The notes: generated by a model from the sequence alone, not told the origin. DNA of 38,823 nt from an uncultured beta proteobacterium (GCA_903925725.1 CAIYGK010000595.1:1-38823); one strand, 5' to 3'. Counted from the first letter of the stretch, positions 1 through 8,040 are shown. Numbers and translations: made by a program.

Positions 1-1
1 C

Positions 2-994
2 AGCCTGGCGCGCAAGTTCGGCGGCACCGGTCTGGGACTTGCGATGGTCAAACAGCTGGCGGAACTCCATGGTGGCACCGTCGCCGTCTCCAGCGCAGAA
101 GGCCGGGGCTCCATCTTTGCCGCCTGGTTGCCGCTACGCCACCCGGGTGAGACCGACACTGCGTTGCCTGTGAAATCTGGCGAGGCGCCGGCGCCTGAGG
201 AACGCATCGCACTGATGGTTGAGCATGACGACAAGGCAGCTGAGCTACTTCGGCCAATGCTTGAGGCCGAAGGTTTTAGAGTCTTGCGCGCTGCCAGCGC
301 CGAGGACGCCCTGTTGCTGGCGCCACAGCAAACCCTCAAGCTCATCACCCTGGCGATCGAATTGCCGGGCATTGATGGCTGGGAATTTCTCCAGCGAATA
401 GGGGGCAATGACGCGCTCTCAAGCGTGCCGGTAGTGATAGTGGCTTCCAAGGACTACAGTGATATGGCACTGAACAGGGGCGCTTCGGCTGTCTTGCAAA
501 AACCCGTTAGCCGCGCCCAGCTCAAGGACTCATTGCAGCATATGGGTCTGCAGCCGGTGCCGCAGCACACCCACACGGTATTGATCGTCGATGACGACCC
601 CAACGCAGTCGAGCTGATTGCCACCTTCTTGCCCGCGCCGGGCTATGCCGTGGTACGGGCGTACGGTGGTAGCGAGGCGATCGCCCTGGCGCAAAAGCTG
701 CGTCCGGACCTGATCCTGCTCGACCTGATGATGCCCGAGGTCAGTGGTTTTGACGTCGTTGATGCTCTTCAAAAGAACATCGACACAGCGCGTATCCCGG
801 TTCTGGTGGTCACCGCCAAGCAGATCACCGCGCAGGACCGCGCCGCGCTGAGCCGGCAAGCCGGCAACCTTATCCGCATTGTGGAGAAAGTCGGCTTCGA
901 CAAACAAGGTTTCATTGCCGAAGTCAGGCGCGCTCTGGATCCCCACAACGCCCCATTGAAAGTTCCATCCGATGGCCAAAATCCTGATCATTGA
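2..994 (+). CDS. Hybrid histidine kinase, C-terminal part (5' end outside window)
   Basis: The reading frame is open from the left edge, so this is the tail of a longer sensor kinase. It begins in the ATP-binding domain: the G2-box motif FGGTGLGLAMVK and the following HGG are visible in the first 25 residues. Two receiver domains follow. The first (about bases 212-540) is degenerate: alanine (codon 353-355) stands where the phosphoacceptor aspartate belongs, His replaces one acidic-pocket residue, and the conserved Thr is Ala. The second (about 575-940) has the normal acidic cluster VDDD and the LLDLMMP phosphoacceptor motif. The stop lies 23 bases inside the next response regulator, so the two are probably co-translated. 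The input domain and phosphorylated His are not in the window. The family call is firm; the signal sensed is unknown. Confidence 0.9.
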   Translation, partial: SLARKFGGTGLGLAMVKQLAELHGGTVAVSSAEGRGSIFAAWLPLRHPGETDTALPVKSGEAPAPEERIALMVEHDDKAAELLRPMLEAEGFRVLRAASAEDALLLAPQQTLKLITLAIELPGIDGWEFLQRIGGNDALSSVPVVIVASKDYSDMALNRGASAVLQKPVSRAQLKDSLQHMGLQPVPQHTHTVLIVDDDPNAVELIATFLPAPGYAVVRAYGGSEAIALAQKLRPDLILLDLMMPEVSGFDVVDALQKNIDTARIPVLVVTAKQITAQDRAALSRQAGNLIRIVEKVGFDKQGFIAEVRRALDPHNAPLKVPSDGQNPDH

Positions 995-1346
995 AGACAA
1001 TCCGACGAACATGAAGTTGACCGCCATGTTGCTGGCGCGGGTCGGCCATCAGGTCTTGCAGGCTGTCGATGCCGAAACAGGCATGGCCCTGGCCCTCACC
1101 GATCGTCCTGACCTGATCCTGATGGACCTTCAGTTGCCCGGCATGGACGGCTTGGCGGCGACAACGCGGCTCAAGCAGAGCCCGATCACCACCAACATTC
1201 CGGTAGTTGCACTGACAGCGCTGGCAATGAAGGAAGACCAGGCCAGAGCCATGACTGCCGGTTGCGACGCCTATATCGCCAAGCCCATAAAGTATCAGGA
1301 GCTGTATGCAACGGTCAACACGCTATTGGCCGCCAGGCAAGCCTGA
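972..1346 (+). CDS. Single-domain response regulator (CheY/DivK-like)
   Basis: The 124 residues are one receiver domain and nothing else. The acidic pair E8-D9, phosphoacceptor D52 (LMDLQLPGMDG), T82 and K104 (AKP) are all present, so it should be phosphorylatable. With no output domain it must act through a partner, as CheY or DivK do, or as a shuttle in a phosphorelay. It overlaps the end of the hybrid kinase and ends 6 bases before the receiver/HD-GYP gene, so the kinase is its likely phosphodonor and the HD-GYP protein is a candidate downstream element (inference). The start is the first ATG in frame and gives the usual receiver N-terminus, MAKILIIEDN. Confidence 0.93.
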   Translation: MAKILIIEDNPTNMKLTAMLLARVGHQVLQAVDAETGMALALTDRPDLILMDLQLPGMDGLAATTRLKQSPITTNIPVVALTALAMKEDQARAMTAGCDAYIAKPIKYQELYATVNTLLAARQA

Positions 1347-1352
1347 AACGTC

Positions 1353-3197
1353 ATGACTATCGCTTCTGCCACCATCCTGATCGTCGACGACGAACCGTTT
1401 AACCGCAAGCTGCTGGAGACGATGCTGCAGCCAGAAGGGTATGCCACGGTGAGTGTCGCCAGCGGCGAAGAGGCGCTGGCCTGCATTGCCGCGCGCCCTG
1501 TGGATTTGATCCTGCTTGACGTCATGATGCCGGGCATGGACGGCTATGAAGTAGCACGCACGCTCAAGGCCAGTTCTGCCACCTCGAACATTCCGATCAT
1601 CCTGGTCACGGCGCAAAGCGACCAAAGTGCCCGTCTGGCCGGCCTCGATTCCGGAGCCGAGGACTTCTTGACCAAGCCCGTCGGACGGGTCGAGTTGTGG
1701 TTGCGGGTGCGCAACCTTCTGAGGTTGAAGACACTGGGCGATGCGCTGCAAAAGCACAATCAAATGCTCGAACAGGAAGTGCAACGGCGCGTGGCTGACT
1801 TGCAGCGCGTCGAGCAGGTGCGTTACAGCGATGCGGTCAAACATTCCATGATTCTCAATGCATTGCCATCACATATCGCACTGCTTGATAGTCAAGGATT
1901 CATCGTTTCAGTGAACGAATCGTGGCGGCGTTTCGCCGCCGACAACGGTTTCCATTCCGACGAATTTGGAGTCGGCCTGAACTACCTGGAGATTTGCGAC
2001 CATGCTGTGGGCAATGAAGCCATGGAGGCCCAACAGTGTGCTGCCGGAATTCGCTCTGTATTGTGCGGCGAGGCGACAACTTTTTCCATCGAATACAGTT
2101 GTCACTCCCCATCTGAAAAAAGGTGGTTTTTGCTGACTGTCTCCGCCTTGCGTGATGGACAGCGGTCTGCGGCAACGGTGATGCACGTGAACATCACTGA
2201 GACTAAATTGACCGAGCAGGCACTGGTCCAGGAGAGTTTGCGCAACCAGGCATTTCTGCGCAATGCGAGCGACGGCGTGCACATTCTCGATGCCGGGGGG
2301 AATGTAGTGGAAGCAAGTGATTCCTTTTGTCGGATGCTCGGGTACACCCGTGAAGAACTGATCGGCGCGAACTTCATGCTGTGGGATGCGCAAATGTCAG
2401 CGCCAGAGTTGAAGCAAGCTCTCGCGAAGCAGCTCACCACGGATCAGCGTTTGGTTTTCGAGACCCGGCATCGGCGCAGGGACGCAAGCGTGTTTGATGT
2501 CGAAATCAGCAGCAGGCGTCTTGAACTGAACGGCCAGCCCTTGTTGTTCAACTCTGCGCGAGACGTCAGTGAAAAGAAGCGTGCCGATCGTGACATCCTG
2601 AATTACATAGCGCAGATCAAGACGGCGTTCATGAGCACGGTCGAAGTCGCAACAAGCCTGGGCGAGTTGCGAGACCCGTACACGGCCGGTCACGAGCGGC
2701 GCGTTGGTGCGATTGCAGCTGCGATCGGCGCCGAACTCGGATTCGACTCAATTCGGCAGGAGGGACTGCGGGTCGCCGGCCATCTGCATGACATCGGGAA
2801 GATCAGCATTCCGTCGGAGATCCTTTCCAAGCCTGGCAGACTCAGCACAACCCAGTTGAAACTCATCCAGGAGCATGCGCAGGCGGGTTACGACGTGCTC
2901 CAGGGTGTGGAGTTTCCCTGGCCGGTGGCCCAGATCGCACGGCAGCACCACGAGCGCATGGACGGTAGCGGCTATCCGCAAGGTCTCAAGGGCAATGCCA
3001 TCCTTCTCGAGGCGCGGATCATGGCCGTGGCCGACGTGCTCGAAGCCATGTCTTCGCACCGTCCGTACCGGGCTGGACTCGGTATCGACAGGGCGCTGAC
3101 CGAGGTCGAGGGCGGGAGCGGAACAAGGTATGACCCCGCCGTGGTCGAAGCATGTCGGGCGTTGTTCCGGGAAAAGGGCTACACCATTCCGGCGTAG
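1353..3197 (+). CDS. Response regulator with two PAS domains and HD-GYP phosphodiesterase domain
   Basis: The protein has 614 residues. An N-terminal receiver spans about 5-120, with D56 as phosphoacceptor and K108. A short coiled-coil linker (about 120-160) and two PAS-like sensor domains (about 165-285 and 295-415) follow. The C-terminal HD-GYP domain spans about 425-610. Its metal-binding HD motif is seen at H479-D480 (HLHDIGK), and the GYP signature is H532-H533-E534 followed by DGSGYP at 537-542. HD-GYP proteins hydrolyse c-di-GMP, and the signature looks intact, so activity is expected. The gene is last in a three-gene signalling operon and is the likely output. Cofactors or ligands of the PAS domains cannot be read from the sequence. 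Confidence 0.93.
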   Translation: MTIASATILIVDDEPFNRKLLETMLQPEGYATVSVASGEEALACIAARPVDLILLDVMMPGMDGYEVARTLKASSATSNIPIILVTAQSDQSARLAGLDSGAEDFLTKPVGRVELWLRVRNLLRLKTLGDALQKHNQMLEQEVQRRVADLQRVEQVRYSDAVKHSMILNALPSHIALLDSQGFIVSVNESWRRFAADNGFHSDEFGVGLNYLEICDHAVGNEAMEAQQCAAGIRSVLCGEATTFSIEYSCHSPSEKRWFLLTVSALRDGQRSAATVMHVNITETKLTEQALVQESLRNQAFLRNASDGVHILDAGGNVVEASDSFCRMLGYTREELIGANFMLWDAQMSAPELKQALAKQLTTDQRLVFETRHRRRDASVFDVEISSRRLELNGQPLLFNSARDVSEKKRADRDILNYIAQIKTAFMSTVEVATSLGELRDPYTAGHERRVGAIAAAIGAELGFDSIRQEGLRVAGHLHDIGKISIPSEILSKPGRLSTTQLKLIQEHAQAGYDVLQGVEFPWPVAQIARQHHERMDGSGYPQGLKGNAILLEARIMAVADVLEAMSSHRPYRAGLGIDRALTEVEGGSGTRYDPAVVEACRALFREKGYTIPA

Positions 3198-3318
3198 CGA
3201 AAGATTCACATCTCATGGTGAACGACGGCTACCGCGCTCGAGAAATTCATCAGTCCGGATACGGCCAGCAAGCATTCGGCATAGCCGTCACAATGACCGC
3301 TGTCATTCCGGAAATCTC

Positions 3319-4539
3319 ATGGCGCATCAACTTCCTCGTCCTTTCCTGCGACTCGTCTGGTCCAATCTGGCCGCGCAATCGGCTGAACAATTGAGTTTGG
3401 CGGCCGTGCCTATCGTCGCGGTTCTGGCACTGGGTGCTGGCCCCGGAGAGATCGGTCTGCTGGCCACAGCACAAACGCTGCCCTTCCTGATTCTGTCGAT
3501 GCCCTTGGGCCTGGTCGCCGATCGAACGTCGCGGCGTCAACTGATGGCGTGGGCCGAAGGCTTGCGTCTGCTGGCGTTTCTGACCCTGATAGCAGCGTCT
3601 CTGTTTGACCGAATCTCGCTTCAACTGCTGGCCGTGCTGGGTTTTGTCGGTGCGATTGGCACCGTCGGTTACAGCGTCGCCGCACCGGCTCTTGTGCCCG
3701 CGCTCGTTCCCCGCGACGCGATCATGGCGGCGAACGGGCGCCTCGAACTCGCCCGCAGCATTGCGTTTACCGCTGGGCCGGCCCTTGCCGGCGCGCTTGT
3801 CGCGTGGGCCGGAGCTTCGGCTGCGTTCATTCTGGCTGCGGTGCTGTCGGCTTCGGCGGTGGCACTCTTGCTGGGGCTTGCCGAACCCAGGCGCCTTGCC
3901 CAAGCAGCGCGCCACCCGCTGCTCGAACTCCGGGATGGCGCACGTCTGGTGTGGCGTCATGCACTGCTGCGTCCCGTACTTTTGACTGCCGTTGCCTGGA
4001 ATATCTCCTGGTTCGTGCTGCAGGCCGCCTATGTGCCGTATGCCGTCCGGGTGCTTGGCTTGAGCGCAGGTGGCGTGGGTATCACGCTTGCAAGCTATGG
4101 CGCGGGCATGATCGTAGGTGCGCTGTTCGCGCCCAGGGTGATGGGCTTGCTGCCCTTCGGCAGGGCGATTCAGGTCGGCCCCGCCATGTCGGTGCTGGCG
4201 GCCATGACGATGGTCGCAACACTGGCGCTGCCCAGTGCAGCCGTAGCGGTGCTTTCGTTCTTTCTGTTCGGTGCTGGCCCAATCATCTGGACCATTACGT
4301 CGACGACACTGCGCCAGACCGTTACACCGAACGCCATGCTGGGTCGCGTGTCAGCCCTTTTTCTCACAGTCAACATGGGCGCCCGTCCGATCGGGGCAGC
4401 GTTGGGCGGCTTCGTGGGTGCTTCGTGGAGCGAAGCGGCGTGCCTGATGGTGGCTCTGCTTGGATTCGTCGTGCAGGCGTGGCTGATCTTCGCCTCGCAG
4501 GTGAGCCATTTGAAGCACCTGCCTGCTGCGGCAGATTGA
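3319..4539 (+). CDS. MFS transporter (EntS/MFS_3-like exporter)
   Basis: This is an integral membrane protein of 406 residues with about 12 hydrophobic segments. The loop after segment 2 carries a motif-A-like sequence, GLVADRTSRRQLM, typical of major facilitator proteins. The general pattern resembles the enterobactin-exporter (EntS/MFS_3) group, so efflux is more likely than uptake, but the substrate is unknown. The frame stays open back to 3130, inside the preceding HD-GYP gene. I chose ATG 3319 because it gives a normal MFS N-terminus (MAHQLPRPFLRLVW) and has GGAA a short distance upstream; the longer version adds a basic, non-family stretch. It is 121 bases from the signalling operon and is probably transcribed separately. 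Confidence 0.85.
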   Translation: MAHQLPRPFLRLVWSNLAAQSAEQLSLAAVPIVAVLALGAGPGEIGLLATAQTLPFLILSMPLGLVADRTSRRQLMAWAEGLRLLAFLTLIAASLFDRISLQLLAVLGFVGAIGTVGYSVAAPALVPALVPRDAIMAANGRLELARSIAFTAGPALAGALVAWAGASAAFILAAVLSASAVALLLGLAEPRRLAQAARHPLLELRDGARLVWRHALLRPVLLTAVAWNISWFVLQAAYVPYAVRVLGLSAGGVGITLASYGAGMIVGALFAPRVMGLLPFGRAIQVGPAMSVLAAMTMVATLALPSAAVAVLSFFLFGAGPIIWTITSTTLRQTVTPNAMLGRVSALFLTVNMGARPIGAALGGFVGASWSEAACLMVALLGFVVQAWLIFASQVSHLKHLPAAAD

Positions 4540-4584
4540 AACACCTTTCAGTCGTGCCGTTTGTCTTCGCCAATCATCGGAGTG

Positions 4585-5055
4585 TCAGGAAGCGCTACGG
4601 AATTGGTCGTGGCAGGTCTTGCAACTTTTCTGCACGTCATTGACAGCTGCCCGAATTACTTCAAGATTGCCGATGCGGGCAGACTCGACCAGTTGTCTGA
4701 CTGTTGCCTGATATTTTTCCTGCGCCTGTTCGAACTCCAGGGGCTTGTTCCAGACTTCCGGATTCGCGCGCGTTGGCGGGTAGTTGCTGTCAGGGGTGAA
4801 GTAAACCCAGGGCTGGGTCGCGAGCTTTTGCAGCTCCAGCGCACTGACACCGAACTCCTGCGGGTTGTATTTTTTGCGATCACGCGCAACCATCCCCATG
4901 GGCTCCAGCGTCCGTGTGAACTGTTTGAAAACAGCCCTGCGTTTGGTAACTGGCTGATCGGGATGCGTATCGTCTGCGGGGCCGTTGCAGGCGCCTAGCG
5001 CAAACAGGACAAGCATCGTGATCGCGCCAATCGACAGTCCGGGAATTGATCGCAT
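4585..5055 (-). CDS. Lipoprotein c-type cytochrome (class II, cytochrome c'/c556-like)
   Basis: The 156 residues begin with a lipoprotein signal peptide: a hydrophobic core and lipobox ALGAC, with lipidated Cys at residue 23. The single haem-binding motif CKTCH (C145, C148, H149) lies close to the C-terminus, the hallmark of class II cytochromes built as four-helix bundles. Met residues near positions 53-55 could be the sixth haem ligand, as in c556-type proteins. The protein should sit on the periplasmic face of a membrane and carry one electron. The ATG at 5055 follows the dadA-like stop by 2 bases, which implies co-translation; an upstream extension to 5106 would overlap dadA and spoil the signal peptide. 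It may be the electron acceptor for the operon's flavoprotein, but that is inference. Confidence 0.85.
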   Translation of the reverse strand: MRSIPGLSIGAITMLVLFALGACNGPADDTHPDQPVTKRRAVFKQFTRTLEPMGMVARDRKKYNPQEFGVSALELQKLATQPWVYFTPDSNYPPTRANPEVWNKPLEFEQAQEKYQATVRQLVESARIGNLEVIRAAVNDVQKSCKTCHDQFRSAS

Positions 5056-5057
5056 AG

Positions 5058-6317
5058 CTATGCAATAAAGCGCTCTGGCCGGAATGGTGCGGGATCGATC
5101 GAACACGTTTCACCCAGCATCAAATCGGCCAATAGTTGCGCCGTGCCTGGTCCGGTGCTCAGTCCGATGTGCTGATGTCCGAGCGCGAGCCAAAGGTCCG
5201 GATGGTTTGGCGCTGCGCCGATCAGGGGACGACTGTCGGGCAAGGTGGGACGCGAGCCCAGCCAAGGGGCGCCAGATTGGGCTCCCAGAGGAAAGGCCTG
5301 CCGCGCAGCCACTTCGGTCATTTCGAGCTGTGCCAGGTTGGCCGGGGCATCCCGTCCGGTCAACTCCACGCCGGTGCTCAGGCGAATGCCGTTTTCCATG
5401 GGCGCGAGCACATAACCGGCGGCAGTGTCGTAAACGGGTCGCGCCAGCCGGGCATCGGGACTGGCCACAAAATTCTGGTGATAGCCGCGCTCGAAAGCCA
5501 GGGGCGCGGCCAGCTTGAGTGGCGCCAGCAGGTCATTGGCCCAGGGACCCAGCGCGATGACGACTTTGGCCCCTGGCGTGACGCTGCCATCGGAGCCACG
5601 CAATTGCCAGAGCCCTCGGGCGTCGCGTTGCAGGGCCGCAATCTCGCGCTGTACCAGGACGCCACCACGCGCCTGGAACAAGCGGGCGTAGGCCTGCACG
5701 ACCTGGCCTGGATCGTCAACCGAGCAGGCATCCTTGATCCAGAGCGCGCGCTGAAATATCGGATGCAGATGCGGCTCCATGCTCCGCAGGGCGGAGGGAT
5801 CGAGTTCCTGGGTGGCGATCTCGAAGTGATCAAAAGTCTCGCGTGCCAACCGATTCTTGACGAGTGCCTGTGCGTCGCGGTACAGGAAGATCCATCCGTC
5901 TTCGCGCAAGCGGTGCGAGGCGCCCGCTGCCTGCATCAGCTGCCGGTGCGCCGGGATGGACAGGCGGATCAGGGCGTCGAGTGCCCGTGTTGTTTCGTTG
6001 AAGGCCGAGGTTCGGGCGCGGCTGAGAAAGCCAAGCCCCCACTTCATTTCCTGCAACAGATAAAGCGGGTTGTAGCGGAACTGCGGTGTCCGGTTGGTCA
6101 GGAAACGAGGCAAGCCGGCCCACAGGCCCGGATTGTTGAAAGGAATCAGGGAACTGCGCGCCAGCACCCCTGCATTGCCAAAGGAGGTCTCCTGACCCGC
6201 AGGCTTGCGATCAAAGAGCTGAACCGACAGGCCGCGCCGCTGCAACTCCAGGGCACAGCACACGCCCACCATGCCTGCGCCAACAACTGCGACGCCAGGC
6301 GCTTCATCGCGCTGCAT
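5058..6317 (-). CDS. FAD-dependent D-amino acid dehydrogenase-like oxidoreductase (DadA family)
   Basis: The protein has 419 residues and an N-terminal Rossmann FAD-binding motif, G13-A-G-M-V-G18, followed by an acidic/basic loop (FDRKP) at the end of strand 2. The middle resembles the DadA/DAO fold. The C-terminal segment RPTLPDSRPLIG, with the later GHQHIGLSTGPG, is the usual second FAD contact of this family. DadA enzymes oxidise D-amino acids to 2-oxo acids and pass electrons to the respiratory chain rather than to O2. Its neighbours are a deacylase 3 bases upstream and a c-type cytochrome 2 bases downstream, which suggests the substrate is released by deacylation and the electrons go to a cytochrome. 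The true substrate could be another amine or imino acid. Confidence 0.85.
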   Translation of the reverse strand: MQRDEAPGVAVVGAGMVGVCCALELQRRGLSVQLFDRKPAGQETSFGNAGVLARSSLIPFNNPGLWAGLPRFLTNRTPQFRYNPLYLLQEMKWGLGFLSRARTSAFNETTRALDALIRLSIPAHRQLMQAAGASHRLREDGWIFLYRDAQALVKNRLARETFDHFEIATQELDPSALRSMEPHLHPIFQRALWIKDACSVDDPGQVVQAYARLFQARGGVLVQREIAALQRDARGLWQLRGSDGSVTPGAKVVIALGPWANDLLAPLKLAAPLAFERGYHQNFVASPDARLARPVYDTAAGYVLAPMENGIRLSTGVELTGRDAPANLAQLEMTEVAARQAFPLGAQSGAPWLGSRPTLPDSRPLIGAAPNHPDLWLALGHQHIGLSTGPGTAQLLADLMLGETCSIDPAPFRPERFIA

Positions 6318-6320
6318 TGC

Positions 6321-7475
6321 CTAATCGTCCAGACCGGAGACACCCACGCGATGCGGCAAGGGGCGCGCGCCGGCAATGCGGTACATCACCTGACCGGGCC
6401 ATGACAGGTAGCCATCAAGCCGACAGGAAAACAGAACTCCATCGGTCTGGCTCTTGTAAGTGGTGCGCGCCAGTGGCCCGTGTGGATTGGCAGGGTCAAT
6501 CACATCGCAAATGGCTTGACCCTTCTTGACCTTGCTGCCCGGTTTCACATGGAAGACGAGGAAGCCTGTAGCCCGGCTGTAACCCACGTCCATGCCACTC
6601 ATGGGCATAGCCGGCGAAAGAAGGCGCGGTAGCGGCTCTGCCTGGCCTTTGACAACATCGCGCCGGACCAGCCAGCGCAACAGATTCTTGGCGTCGCTGC
6701 GACCCATGGCGTCGCTGACATCGAACTGGCTGCGCATTTCGACGGTGACCGCCATGCAGGCCTGTGGTATGGCGGCTGGAGCAAACCGGTCACGCAGGCG
6801 ACCCCACAGGGATGCGTGCACGCCGGAGAAAGTCAGGCTGGTGGCATAGGGCTCATTGCAAAGACTTGCCTTGGCGCCCAGGTCAGCCGCCAGTTGCGCA
6901 ATGGCGCCGTTGGGCCAGTCGCAGGCCGAGGTGAAGAGGTGCAGCGCGGCGTGGATGTCGCAGTGCAAATCCAGCACGTAGTCCGCGTCGATGCTGAGCT
7001 TCATTATTTCAACACGCAGCGTCTGTAATTCATTGACCGGCTTCATCTCTGCAAGTACCTGGAGCGCCGCCTTGCGAATGCGTTTGACGTTGCTTTGGCC
7101 ATCTTTGCCAAGTTGTTTGCCCACGCGCTCGGCCACAGCGTCTGCAAGATGGAGCCAGTTGCGGTTGAAGTTTTCGTAGCTCAGCAGGTTGTAACGACCC
7201 GTATGTGAATTGCCAACCAGTTGGGCTTGGCCGATCGGGTTGACCGTGGGAACGACGATGATTTCTCCCTGAATCAGGCCTTTGCGTTCGGCCTCCAGCA
7301 ACTGCGGCATCAAGTGGTGCAGGGCCATCGTGCCGGGCATTTCATTCGCATGAATCGCCGCTTGCATATAGACCTTGGGACGCGCGCCGGCCTTTCCGAA
7401 ACGCAGCCACTGGATCTGCCTGTGCGAGCCCGGCGTCATTCTGGGCAATTGGATGTGGTTGATTCTGGCTGGCAT
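6321..7475 (-). CDS. Succinylglutamate desuccinylase/aspartoacylase-family zinc deacylase
   Basis: The protein has 384 residues with a zinc carboxypeptidase-like N-terminal domain. The ligand motif HANE gives H42 and E45 (HxxE), and a third candidate is H171 in DLHCD. A conserved acid in TVEM is a candidate catalytic Glu. The last 90 residues form a small beta-rich domain (GFLVFHVKPGSKVKKG onward) seen in AstE/AspA relatives. Such enzymes remove acyl groups from N-acylated amino acids or related amides. GGAGAG lies a few bases before the ATG. It is first in a minus-strand operon with a DadA-like dehydrogenase and a cytochrome. DoeB-type or peptide-like substrates are possible; nothing in the sequence fixes the acyl group. 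Confidence 0.85.
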   Translation of the reverse strand: MPARINHIQLPRMTPGSHRQIQWLRFGKAGARPKVYMQAAIHANEMPGTMALHHLMPQLLEAERKGLIQGEIIVVPTVNPIGQAQLVGNSHTGRYNLLSYENFNRNWLHLADAVAERVGKQLGKDGQSNVKRIRKAALQVLAEMKPVNELQTLRVEIMKLSIDADYVLDLHCDIHAALHLFTSACDWPNGAIAQLAADLGAKASLCNEPYATSLTFSGVHASLWGRLRDRFAPAAIPQACMAVTVEMRSQFDVSDAMGRSDAKNLLRWLVRRDVVKGQAEPLPRLLSPAMPMSGMDVGYSRATGFLVFHVKPGSKVKKGQAICDVIDPANPHGPLARTTYKSQTDGVLFSCRLDGYLSWPGQVMYRIAGARPLPHRVGVSGLDD

Positions 7476-7529
7476 TCGTCTCTCCGGGAAGGGGTGTCAC
7501 CGATCAGTCTAGCGCAAAGTATCACGGCA

Positions 7530-7658
7530 ATGAAGAAGCTGCATTTACCAATGTTTTACAAGCAAGCCGTCGTCCGGGGGCTGCTGGCACTCGTTGTAGG
7601 CACAGGGCTGAGTACCTGCGCTCTGTCCCAACAACCCAAGGAGAAATTCAAATGCTGA
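7530..7658 (+). CDS. Possible small membrane or secreted peptide, 42 aa
   Basis: A short frame starts MKKLHLPMFYK and continues into a hydrophobic stretch resembling a signal peptide or one membrane helix (GLLALVVGTGLSTC). It ends with TGA overlapping the start region of the next secreted protein. The shared ATGCTGATGA context would allow translational coupling, and the strong ribosome-binding site of the downstream gene lies inside this frame. I see no good ribosome-binding site for the peptide itself, and I do not recognise it. It could be a leader peptide, a real small protein, or chance. Confidence 0.3.
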   Translation: MKKLHLPMFYKQAVVRGLLALVVGTGLSTCALSQQPKEKFKC

Positions 7659-7987
7659 TGAAGAAACTTTCGATTGCTGCACTCGTGCTTGCCGGCTTGA
7701 CCGCCAACATCCATGCCCAGACGCCAGCGCCGGCGCCAGCCAAAGCGCCAAACCCCACTGTGGCGGCCGACAAGACGCAACTCCAGGCCGATCGCGCCAA
7801 GGTTCAGGGCGATGTGGCCAAGTTGAAAACAGACAAGGCTGCAGGTGACAAGGCTGCGGTAGCGACGGACAAGGCGCAGATCAAAGCCGACAAGGCAAGC
7901 GCGCAGGCAGACCGCGCCAAACTGAAGGCCGATCGCGCGCAAGCCAGGGCTGCGAACAAGGCTGCACACAAAGCGTCAGGTAACTAA
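7652..7987 (+). CDS. Secreted Ala/Lys/Asp-rich heptad-repeat protein
   Basis: The 111 residues start with a clear Sec signal peptide (MLMKKLSIAALVLAG, likely cleaved after HAQ), then a Pro/Ala linker (TPAPAPAKAP). The remaining 70 residues are nearly all Ala, Lys, Asp, Gln and Arg in a seven-residue rhythm of the form D-K/R-x-x-L/V/I-K/Q-x, for example DRAKVQG, DVAKLKT and DRAKLKA. That predicts a long, highly charged, periplasmic single helix or coiled coil. AAGGAG sits 8 bases before ATG 7652; ATG 7658 is an alternative. No enzyme motif is present and I do not know its function. Similar low-complexity helices occur in stress-linked or cell-wall-linked proteins, but I would not assign one. 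Confidence 0.75.
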   Translation: MLMKKLSIAALVLAGLTANIHAQTPAPAPAKAPNPTVAADKTQLQADRAKVQGDVAKLKTDKAAGDKAAVATDKAQIKADKASAQADRAKLKADRAQARAANKAAHKASGN

Positions 7988-7999
7988 GGCTCCGACGGT

Positions 8000-8027
8000 G
8001 GCTGGGCGACCCGACGGCCGCCCAGCC
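8000..8027. terminator. Hairpin between convergent genes, possible bidirectional terminator
   Basis: A perfect 9-bp inverted repeat, GGCTGGGCG and CGCCCAGCC, is separated by a 10-base loop. It lies between the end of the heptad-repeat gene (7987) and the end of garD (8041), which face each other. The stem is GC-rich, but neither side is followed by a run of T, so classical intrinsic termination is not certain. Confidence 0.5.
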
Positions 8028-8040
8028 GTAACCGGCTCTG

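Noticed and set aside
3216-3394. A 59-codon frame in the gap before the first MFS gene
   Set aside because: It overlaps the MFS start in another frame, has no ribosome-binding site and an unremarkable composition.
4537-4550. TGAAA-loop-TTTCA hairpin at the end of the first MFS gene as a terminator
   Set aside because: The stem is only 5 bp and AT-rich, with no T run; too weak to support.
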